Assembly: GCA_964500015.1 (NCBI GenBank)
Contig: CAZCMN010000004.1
Location: 1-44,404, forward strand
Source: JAPLYB01 sp964500015
GTDB lineage: Archaea; Nanobdellota; Nanobdellia; Pacearchaeales; UBA284
Length of the DNA: 44,404 nucleotides
Direction of reading: 5' to 3'
Position 1 is the first letter of the stretch, and every line of letters starts with the position of its first letter. Below are positions 21,411 to 28,573 of the stretch, piece by piece. Position numbers and translations under genes: made by a program. The notes under the pieces were generated by a model. The model ran no database searches. It had not been told where the DNA came from and worked only from the letters and a program-made list of their open reading frames with translations.

Positions 21411-22241
21411 TCAATTCTTATTTTTTTTGTCTTCTAAGCTGAATTTGATAAAACTTTCTTTTAATAGGTTTTTGATTCTTATCATAAAAAATATGGTGAA
21501 GAATAGGATAAGGATATAGAAGTACCAGATTATAACTGTGTTAATCACATTGTTCCTAAAAAATAAAAGTATGCAAGGTACCATTATCGTCATAATATAT
21601 CTATCAGGGGCAGCAATAGTCCCATCCCATCTTTTTATTTTTAGGATTTTGTTTAACTTTGCAATTATGCTATAAATCTGGTTCACTCCCATTTTACCCA
21701 AAGTATCTACTTCTGTGAAAACAGAAAGGGTTTCTTTTTCTGTCTTTATTCCCCCCAGATAATATACTTTGGTTATTATCATCATATGGAAAGTTTTGAT
21801 TGTAAACAAAAAAACAGAGCTATAAACTAGGATGTTATTGTGGGTGAACATTCCTACTGAAAAAATGAGAAATAAAAAGATTATAATGCTACATCTATCT
21901 CCAATCAAATCCAAGAAAAATCCTTTTTTTGATTTCATATCCAGCGCTCTTGCAAGCTGTCCATCCCAGCCATCTGTAAGCAGACTTAAGTAGAACAATC
22001 CTGCTGTTACAAGATACATCCATGCCAGATTAAATATTGGGGCTAAAAACATTGAAATAAGTATTAATGGGGATAAAATAAATATCCTGGCATTAGAAAT
22101 CTGATTAGGAGTTATTTTAATTTTCTTCTTTTTTATAAGATAATTGATTCTTGTGGTTATTGGATCTATTATCAGGATAGGCAAGATACTATCATATTCA
22201 TGCAAAGATTTTTTTTTAAAATTTTCAAATTCTTTAGACAT
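21411..22241 (-). CDS. CDP-alcohol phosphatidyltransferase family protein
   Basis: 276 residues with about six hydrophobic helices. The family signature D-x2-D-G-x2-A-R-x8-G-x3-D-x3-D is complete: TDGWDGQLARALD...GFFLDLIGDR (about residues 87-113). The enzyme transfers an alcohol phosphate between a CDP-alcohol and an acceptor, as in phospholipid or inositol-phosphate synthesis. Its neighbours, a reductase (5 bases upstream) and a cytidylyltransferase, suggest a short route: make a polyol, activate it with CTP, and transfer it to a lipid or glycan. Whether the alcohol is glycerol, inositol or another polyol cannot be told. Confidence 0.9.
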   Translation of the reverse strand: MSKEFENFKKKSLHEYDSILPILIIDPITTRINYLIKKKKIKITPNQISNARIFILSPLILISMFLAPIFNLAWMYLVTAGLFYLSLLTDGWDGQLARALDMKSKKGFFLDLIGDRCSIIIFLFLIFSVGMFTHNNILVYSSVFLFTIKTFHMMIITKVYYLGGIKTEKETLSVFTEVDTLGKMGVNQIYSIIAKLNKILKIKRWDGTIAAPDRYIMTIMVPCILLFFRNNVINTVIIWYFYILILFFTIFFMIRIKNLLKESFIKFSLEDKKNKN

Positions 22242-22246
22242 AATTC

Positions 22247-22996
22247 TTACTCTCCGCCACTTATTTTAAAAATTTGGCCTGTTATAAAACTTGCTTCTTC
22301 TGAAGTAAGATAAACAACTAAATTAGCAACTTCTTCTGGCTGCCCAGCTCTTTTTAAAGGAATTAAATCTACTCTTTTTTGAAGACCTTCTCTGTGTTTT
22401 TGTGATTCAGTCATAATAACCGAAGGCATAACTGAATTAACTAGGATATTATATTCAGCTCCCAAAACAGCAAGTCCTGTTGTTAAAGCATCTAGTGCTG
22501 CTTTAGAACCAGCATATTGTATGGAATTATTTCTTCCACGTCCATATTTTATAGCTATAGAACTTATATTAATTATTCTGCCCCCCTTACCAGCTTGTTT
22601 CATATATTCAAAAGCATCTTTAGAAAGTAAATATGGGGCTCTTGAATTTATTGCAAACATTCGATTAAATTGTTCTGCAGTCATATCAAAAAAAGAAACA
22701 CCATCAAGCAAACCAGCATTATTAACAAGAATATCAATTCTTCCAAAATCTTTTACAAAATCATGAACTAATTGTAATTTTTCTTGTTCTAGATTCAATT
22801 CATAAGATTTAACAACAATCTGGTTATATTCTTTTTTCAGTTCTTCTATTAATTTATCTATTTTTTCTTTGCCTTTAAAATAATGCAAACCAACATTAGC
22901 TCCTTGAGAAGCAAACTTTTTTGCTATTGCTGCGCCAATATCCGAACTTGCTCCAGTTATCAACACATTTTTTCCCTTCAAAGAATTATAATCCAT
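22247..22996 (-). CDS. Short-chain dehydrogenase/reductase
   Basis: 249 residues. N-terminal nucleotide motif TGASSDIGAAIAKKFASQG, NNAGLLDG motif, catalytic serine in INISSIAI and Y-x3-K in YAGSKAALDAL, all standard for a classical SDR; the end ...ASFITGQIFKISGGE matches FabG-like proteins. It reduces or oxidises a keto or hydroxy group with NAD(P)H. Sited between a cytidylyltransferase gene and a CDP-alcohol transferase gene, it probably makes or alters the polyol that is activated, rather than serving fatty acid synthesis, which archaea largely lack. Confidence 0.93.
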   Translation of the reverse strand: MDYNSLKGKNVLITGASSDIGAAIAKKFASQGANVGLHYFKGKEKIDKLIEELKKEYNQIVVKSYELNLEQEKLQLVHDFVKDFGRIDILVNNAGLLDGVSFFDMTAEQFNRMFAINSRAPYLLSKDAFEYMKQAGKGGRIINISSIAIKYGRGRNNSIQYAGSKAALDALTTGLAVLGAEYNILVNSVMPSVIMTESQKHREGLQKRVDLIPLKRAGQPEEVANLVVYLTSEEASFITGQIFKISGGE

Positions 22997-23095
22997 TTTT
23001 GAATAATTATCTTTCGTTTTTTAGTGTTTAATGGTTTAATTATTGCTTTTCATTAATATTAAACTCTGATTTTTTTCCAGCATTTTCACTAATTA

Positions 23096-23620
23096 CTAAT
23101 TTACCCCCCCTTTATCTTCTTGCCAACCACCACTTGCTATTGTTTCTTTTATCTTAGTTGAGCTAACTCCACTAGTATACGGAAGATAAACAGTCTTTAA
23201 GCCATGTTCTTTTGCCCAATCCATTCCAGGCAATGATTTTGTTTTCCAATCATCTCCAATTGTAACTACACTGACCCCATATTTTACAAGAAGTCTAGGG
23301 TCTGTCAAAACCTCTTGTTTTACAACAAGATCAACACATTTAAGATTTTTGATTATTGCTACTCTGTCTTCATATTTGATTATAGGGGCTTTCTTTTTAT
23401 AAGACGCTACTTTTTCATCTGTACTTACTCCAACAACAAGTATATCTCCTAATGCTTTAGATTTCTGAAGAACATTTAAATGACCTATATGAAATAAGTC
23501 AAATGTGCCAGAAGTATAAACCACAACAGGGTAATGGCCATGGCGAGGCCTATAACTTTTAACTAATTCATCGATATCTTCGGGAAATTCATCGGTATTA
23601 GAACTGTCTTTTTCAGCCAT
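23096..23620 (-). CDS. Glycerol-3-phosphate cytidylyltransferase-like nucleotidyltransferase
   Basis: 174 residues. After ~28 polar residues comes the nucleotidyltransferase core: TSGTFDLFHIGHLNVLQKSKALG (HxGH present), VGVSTDEKVASYKKK, and the end SGVSSTKIKETI (ISTT-like loop). It joins CTP to a polyol or alcohol phosphate, releasing PPi; TagD-like and RibL/FMN-adenylyl-like members share this fold. Given the CDP-alcohol transferase two genes downstream, a CDP-activated product is the best guess. The 99-base gap after its stop may hold the promoter of the SDR gene. Confidence 0.88.
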   Translation of the reverse strand: MAEKDSSNTDEFPEDIDELVKSYRPRHGHYPVVVYTSGTFDLFHIGHLNVLQKSKALGDILVVGVSTDEKVASYKKKAPIIKYEDRVAIIKNLKCVDLVVKQEVLTDPRLLVKYGVSVVTIGDDWKTKSLPGMDWAKEHGLKTVYLPYTSGVSSTKIKETIASGGWQEDKGGVN

Positions 23621-23707
23621 ATACTTTTTATCTGGGCATATTTTTAAATCTTTCTAATTCTTCGATTTTATTAACTATTTCAAAGTTGCAAGAATACCAA
23701 AAACCAA

Positions 23708-24649
23708 TTATTCTTTTTTTCTGTAAATCCTTTGAATAATACCCAAGATTAAGCCAGAAACATGAGCAAAATAAAGTAAAATTCCTAAAAAAATCCCTAA
23801 AAAAGCAGCATCAATTCTTTTTATCTTTATCAAAGTCTTAAAAAAACCCTCATATAAAAAAATCAAAAAAAATAATACCAGAAATAAGTAAAAAATTTTA
23901 ATATTTATGATTATGCCTAGAATAACAGATAAGATAAGCAGAATAAGAACAAAAATTTCAGCAAAATAAATTCTTCTTTTTAAGAATAAGCCAGAAAATC
24001 CCTCTGTTTTTGAATCTAAAAAACTAAGTCTTAACATATTTCTTAAGTTTCTTTCTAACAGCCATTGGACAGAAGCCTTTTCTGCAAGATAATATTTAAA
24101 ACCTAATTTATGAGCTTTCGAATGAAACCAGTTATCATCTGCTCTTTTGAAATTTTCAGGGTATCCTCCAACTTTTTCCCAAACAACTCGTTTATATGCT
24201 ACATGTCTATTTGAAGGCAAGAATTTATCTAATCTTATCTTATTCCAGTTTGGAAGTCTAGAAATTAGATACATATCAAGAAGACTTTTTGGTTTTACAA
24301 AATATTTACCAAGAACAACATCTGCTCCTGAAGAAAAACCAACAAGTATTTTTTCTATCCACTCTTTTTCAAATATTGTACTGCAATCAGAAGTAAATAT
24401 TACATCTCCAACAGATTTTTTTATTGCAAAATTTCTTCCTTGAGAAATATTTGAACCTTTTATTTGATAAACTTTAATCCAAGGAATTTTTCTTTCATAT
24501 CCTTTTAATATTTCAAAAGTCTTGTCTTTTGAACCGCCATCAATTATTATAAATTCATCTGGCTTTTTTGTCTGATTTATTATAGAGTCAACAAATTTCC
24601 CAGTATTTTTCTCTTCATTTAGGGTAGTACAGATCATTGAAATTTTCAT
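23708..24649 (-). CDS. GT2 glycosyltransferase with C-terminal membrane helices
   Basis: 313 residues. GT-A fold: MICTTLNEEKNTGKFVDSI, IIDGGSKDKTFEIL, GRNFAIKKSVGDVIFTSDCS (the DxD place reads SDC), and KRADDNWFHSKAHKLGFKY as the ED-like acceptor region. The last ~90 residues hold three hydrophobic helices (FAEIFVLILLILSVILGIII and so on), anchoring it to the membrane. It likely adds a sugar to a lipid-linked glycan. Its start overlaps the end of the GT4 gene (ATGA-type, 24646-24649), so both are one operon. Confidence 0.9.
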   Translation of the reverse strand: MKISMICTTLNEEKNTGKFVDSIINQTKKPDEFIIIDGGSKDKTFEILKGYERKIPWIKVYQIKGSNISQGRNFAIKKSVGDVIFTSDCSTIFEKEWIEKILVGFSSGADVVLGKYFVKPKSLLDMYLISRLPNWNKIRLDKFLPSNRHVAYKRVVWEKVGGYPENFKRADDNWFHSKAHKLGFKYYLAEKASVQWLLERNLRNMLRLSFLDSKTEGFSGLFLKRRIYFAEIFVLILLILSVILGIIINIKIFYLFLVLFFLIFLYEGFFKTLIKIKRIDAAFLGIFLGILLYFAHVSGLILGIIQRIYRKKE

Positions 24650-25758
24650 TTTATAGCTTCTTCATAAATTTGTTTTAACTTTTCATGCCTGACTTTTAAA
24701 GAAAATTTGCCTTCTGTTGTCATTTTTATAGCATATTTACTCATTTTATTTCTTAATGATGCATTTTCAATAAGATTGGAAGTTTTCTTTATCATATTCT
24801 GGGTGATTCCTTGGTCATTATTAAGGGCCGTATAATCCAAATTTTTTGGTCTTGAAATTACAAAACCATCTTTTTTGTCTTCGATAATATCTCTCCTTGC
24901 AAAGCCGTTAACTGTAATTACTGGCAGACCAAAAGCTAGTGCTTCAACTAAAACAAAACCAAAACTATCTGAGAAACCAGGATATATGAAAATATCACTT
25001 TTAGGATATATCTCAGTCATTATTTTGTTCAAGGGCATCAGACCATGAAACTCAATCTTCTTGTTTTCTTTATATTTTTTTAAAAATTCTTTAGGAGTTT
25101 GTGAGAGAAAAGTTCCAGTTACATTATCATATTTCTTAGTTAAATAATCAATTACTTTCAATGCTTGCGACCCGCCCTTTCCAAGGAAATATCTTCCTGA
25201 AAAAAACAGATGAATTCCATCATGTTTCATCTTCTTTATTTTTGGGCTTGGAAAAGCATAAGTCACAATTTTAGTTTTATTTTCTATTGTTTTGTCTTTC
25301 AGGGCATCAAACATAGTCTTTCTTGCAGATTCAGTCCAAGGCATTATACTTTTGCATTGATCTTTTTTTAAAAGTTTTTTAATTATGTTTTTTCCAGATG
25401 AGGAATATGAAACGTCCGAAGAAGAGCTAAAATTCCAATAATGTTCAATATCAACTACCCATGGTTTTTTATTCAAGCTTAAGCAATGAGCACAATGGAT
25501 TAGATCATAATTTCCTTTCCTTGTCCGAGTTATATTCGGGACTTTCACTATCTTTAAACAGTTTCTGATGGTTTTCTTGAATCTTAACATTAATTTAAAC
25601 TTAGTCGAAGAATTTATTCCTGAAAATTTTTTCTTATTTGCATTAATATAACTGATGTTTTTTGGCGGATATTCTAACATAGAATTATAATAAGAACTGT
25701 CTGGAAAACTCCAAGGATATTGAAGATAAACTTTTATTTCTTTTTTATTTTCAACCAT
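24646..25758 (-). CDS. GT4 glycosyltransferase
   Basis: 370 residues, both GT-B domains in one chain. The first half has LIHCAHCLSLNKKPWVVDIE and MPWTESARKTMFDAL; the second has HLFFSGRYFLGKGGSQALKV, KIEFHGLMPLNKIM, DIFIYPGFSDSFGFVLVEAL and GLPVITVNG. The EX7E place reads D...E (DSFGFVLVE). It is a retaining transferase of the GT4 kind, working in the cytosol on the growing glycan. It overlaps the methyltransferase gene upstream by 8 bases. Confidence 0.92.
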   Translation of the reverse strand: MVENKKEIKVYLQYPWSFPDSSYYNSMLEYPPKNISYINANKKKFSGINSSTKFKLMLRFKKTIRNCLKIVKVPNITRTRKGNYDLIHCAHCLSLNKKPWVVDIEHYWNFSSSSDVSYSSSGKNIIKKLLKKDQCKSIMPWTESARKTMFDALKDKTIENKTKIVTYAFPSPKIKKMKHDGIHLFFSGRYFLGKGGSQALKVIDYLTKKYDNVTGTFLSQTPKEFLKKYKENKKIEFHGLMPLNKIMTEIYPKSDIFIYPGFSDSFGFVLVEALAFGLPVITVNGFARRDIIEDKKDGFVISRPKNLDYTALNNDQGITQNMIKKTSNLIENASLRNKMSKYAIKMTTEGKFSLKVRHEKLKQIYEEAIK

Positions 25759-26308
25759 TTTTTATCACTTTTATTTTGTATTCTATCTCACAAGCAGGAA
25801 AAATCCATGCGTAAAATCTGCAGTAGAAAGATTGGCTTAGATTCAATAAAGGATCAAAAATCCAATTTAAGAATTTTAATCTTCCGATTGAAAAATGTAT
25901 CCTCACTTTTTGTACTTTTAGATCAAGTTTATCGTCTTTTTTGACTTCATGCGAATAATTGTTTTTTCCTTGAAAATAATTAAATGTAAAAGGCGTAAAA
26001 AATCTCACATGTGTAGGGTCATTGAATTGCCCCCAAGCAGAATAAAAAGGTACTTTAATCCACAAGAGCCCATTATTCTTTGTTATTCTGTGTACTTCTT
26101 CTATCAAAGGAACTAAATTTTTTATATGTTCCAAGACATGAAATGCAAGTATCATATCAAATTCTTCAGATTTAAATGGCAAGGGAGTTTTCTCAAGATT
26201 ATGAACGATGTCTACGCTAGGCAATTTGGATGAATCTAAACCAGTCACAATATCTGAATTTTTACCTTGATATTTACTGTTTCCGCAACCTATGTCTAAG
26301 ATTTTCAT
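25751..26308 (-). CDS. Class I SAM-dependent methyltransferase
   Basis: 185 residues, Methyltransf_11-like. The glycine motif is at the very N-terminus (MKILDIGCGNSKYQG), followed by DIVTGLDSS, EFDMILAFHVLEHIKNL and NNGLLWIKVPFYSAWG. The early position of motif I means no extra N-terminal domain. The C-terminal half has basic and aromatic residues that may face a lipid-linked substrate. It overlaps both neighbours by a few bases (start overlaps the epimerase-like gene's end). Confidence 0.88.
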   Translation of the reverse strand: MKILDIGCGNSKYQGKNSDIVTGLDSSKLPSVDIVHNLEKTPLPFKSEEFDMILAFHVLEHIKNLVPLIEEVHRITKNNGLLWIKVPFYSAWGQFNDPTHVRFFTPFTFNYFQGKNNYSHEVKKDDKLDLKVQKVRIHFSIGRLKFLNWIFDPLLNLSQSFYCRFYAWIFPACEIEYKIKVIKNG

Positions 26309-27414
26309 TTTAATATCTCTAAAATCCTTTTTGAAACCCCTTCTTTGCCATAAGGGTTTTCAAAATTTTTGATTTCAATTTCATTATTTTCTATTTTTCT
26401 TATGATTTCTCTTGAATAATTGACATCTAGTTTAGTTAAAAAGTTTATGCCACTAGCTAGTCCTTCTTGTCTTTCTGTCTTTTTTCTTAATAATAAACAA
26501 GGTTTTTTGAAAATTAGGCTCTCTTCTTGAATTGAGCCACCATCAACAATTAGATACTTACAATTAGATAAAAGAAAGATAAATTTTTCATAACTTTCTA
26601 AAGACCCTAGCGTTAAATTTTCTTGTTTTTTTAACTCTTCCATCAAACCATATTTTTCTAAAATCTTTCTAGTGTTATCATGTAATGGCCAGACTGCCTT
26701 TATATTAACACTTTTTATAATTGCAATACATCTTTTCATCCTTTCTAGAGATTTCAAATTTTCATGTCTATGCAAGTTTATTAAAACAAATTCTTCTTTT
26801 GGTTTTTTAAATTCTTTTTTTGATTTATCATAATTAATTTTTGTAGAATCTAGAATAGTATTTCCAACATTGAAAATCCTTCCCCAAACAAACCAAAATC
26901 TCTCTTTTTTCAGGTTTTTGACACTAAGCTCTGAAACAGCAAGTAAAATATCAGAGAGCCTGTCAGCAACCTGCCTTACAATCTCTTCAGGAAATGGTTC
27001 TGATAAAGAACCAGATCTAAGTCCAGCTTCTAAGTGAACATTTTTCCATTTTTTAAAAGGATTTAAAATCCAGGAAGAACCAACAGCAGCAGATCCAGTG
27101 CTTATTGTGTCTCCATGATAAACCACATATTTTGGCTTAATTTTTCTGATTATTTTTCTTATCTTGAATATCATGCTAAGATACCATCTCCAAGAATTAA
27201 GACCCTTATCTGAGCCAAGTTTTGTTCCTTTTTTTGGTTCTTCACTTAAAACATAATCTGGTTTTTTGATCTGAAAATCTTCACATGCTTTTCCTAGAGA
27301 ATGTTGTCCAGTATGTATAAACCAATAATCTTCTCCTCTTTCTTTTAATTCAATCATCAGAGAAACACATTTAATTAATTCAGCTTGAGTCCCAATAACA
27401 AAAGCAATTTTCAT
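26305..27414 (-). CDS. UDP-GlcNAc 2-epimerase family protein, divergent (WecB-like)
   Basis: 369 residues. WecB family motifs are recognisable but changed: FVIGTQAELIKCVSLM (usually GTRPE), IHTGQHSLGKAC, YHGDTISTGSAAVG, HLEAGLRSGSLSEPFPEEI, INLHRHENLK, IVDGGSIQEES and LRKKTERQEGL. The classic RPE is replaced by QAE, so the substrate may differ from that of the 15.8-16.9 kb gene. It probably makes another UDP-HexNAc isomer for the glycan. It starts after a ~100-base gap from the MraY-like gene; a TATA-like TTTATAAAATC on the minus strand lies near 27431-27441. Confidence 0.85.
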   Translation of the reverse strand: MKIAFVIGTQAELIKCVSLMIELKERGEDYWFIHTGQHSLGKACEDFQIKKPDYVLSEEPKKGTKLGSDKGLNSWRWYLSMIFKIRKIIRKIKPKYVVYHGDTISTGSAAVGSSWILNPFKKWKNVHLEAGLRSGSLSEPFPEEIVRQVADRLSDILLAVSELSVKNLKKERFWFVWGRIFNVGNTILDSTKINYDKSKKEFKKPKEEFVLINLHRHENLKSLERMKRCIAIIKSVNIKAVWPLHDNTRKILEKYGLMEELKKQENLTLGSLESYEKFIFLLSNCKYLIVDGGSIQEESLIFKKPCLLLRKKTERQEGLASGINFLTKLDVNYSREIIRKIENNEIEIKNFENPYGKEGVSKRILEILK

Positions 27415-27513
27415 AATAGAGACTAGAAAAAAGATTTTATAAATCTATATGCTTGACTTTGCCAAATGGATGCATATCCTAAGTAAACTTGTTGCTGGCA
27501 GCAAAGTGTCAAA

Positions 27514-28533
27514 TTATATAATCCCAAGAAGGACATTAATCAATGTCAATAGAGCAAAAATTAATTCAATTATCACTACAAAAATAACTACTTCATTTTC
27601 AAAAACCTTTCCCTTGATTTTTCTAATAACTTTCATAGCAATATGGGTCCAGCTGTATGTATTCTTGTGTCTTAATTCTAAACTATTATCTTTATTAGGA
27701 ATTCCCATACAATGTGCCTTAAATCTAGATCTTAATTTTAAAAAACCTTCAACTATAAAAGGGATAAATAAAATTAAAGCAGCTTTTTCCATATTTCCAA
27801 GAATAGCAAAACAGCCGATTAAAGAGCCAAGAATATAAGTAAAAGTATTTCCTGGAAGGATTTTAGCTGGATTTTTATTGAATATTAAAAAAGCAATTAA
27901 GCTTGCCACAATTACTGCAGCCACCAAAGAAAGCCAAATCTGTCCAGTAAAAAAAGAAATCAATCCAAGTGCAGAAAATATAACTATGCCCAAACTGGAT
28001 TCTAATCCATTAAATCCTCCAAGTAAATTATAACCATTTGTTGTTCCAACAATTGTTAAAGGGATAATAACTAAAGGATAAATCAATCCCAGGTTTGCAA
28101 TTCCTAAAAAAGGCAGATTTATTGCAGAATGTCCTGCATTAATAACCATTAATGGAATAGCAATTGGAATTGTCATTAAAATTTTCTTATATCCTGTAAT
28201 CGATGACTTTTCCCAACCAAAAATATCATCTATAAAACCAATAAAACCAGCAAATAACATTGCTAAAACAAGAGAGAGTATTTCAACAATATTAGTTAAT
28301 GAACTTAATAAAAAAGTTTTACAGAAAATATACAAAAAAATCGAGAAGGTTATAGACATCAAAATCACTACTCCTCCTGTTTTTGGAATCATGGGATTTC
28401 CATACTTGTTCATATCCGGCACTAACATGCTAGGATGATTTTTAGTTAATTTTATCCACATCTTAACTAAGAAGAAGCTAACCAAAAAACCAGACATAAG
28501 GCATACTAACGCTACTAATATTTCTTTTATCAT
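27514..28533 (-). CDS. GlcNAc-1-phosphate (or HexNAc-1-P) transferase to polyprenyl phosphate, MraY/WecA/AglH type
   Basis: 339 residues, about ten membrane helices. Conserved pieces: PKTGGVVILMSITFS, GFIDDIFGWEK (the DD of the active site), GYKKILM, NGYNLLGGFNGLESSLG (N-x-x-N/D-G-x-x-G loop) and PGNTFTYILGSLIGC. It moves a sugar phosphate from a UDP-sugar to a dolichyl or other polyprenyl phosphate, the first step of the lipid-linked oligosaccharide. Sited next to aglB, it is the likely initiating enzyme of N-glycosylation here. A 40-base gap separates it from aglB. Confidence 0.92.
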   Translation of the reverse strand: MIKEILVALVCLMSGFLVSFFLVKMWIKLTKNHPSMLVPDMNKYGNPMIPKTGGVVILMSITFSIFLYIFCKTFLLSSLTNIVEILSLVLAMLFAGFIGFIDDIFGWEKSSITGYKKILMTIPIAIPLMVINAGHSAINLPFLGIANLGLIYPLVIIPLTIVGTTNGYNLLGGFNGLESSLGIVIFSALGLISFFTGQIWLSLVAAVIVASLIAFLIFNKNPAKILPGNTFTYILGSLIGCFAILGNMEKAALILFIPFIVEGFLKLRSRFKAHCMGIPNKDNSLELRHKNTYSWTHIAMKVIRKIKGKVFENEVVIFVVIIELIFALLTLINVLLGII

Positions 28534-28573
28534 TTTTGTTACTACTTAAGAAAAATAACCCTTATAAATTTTA

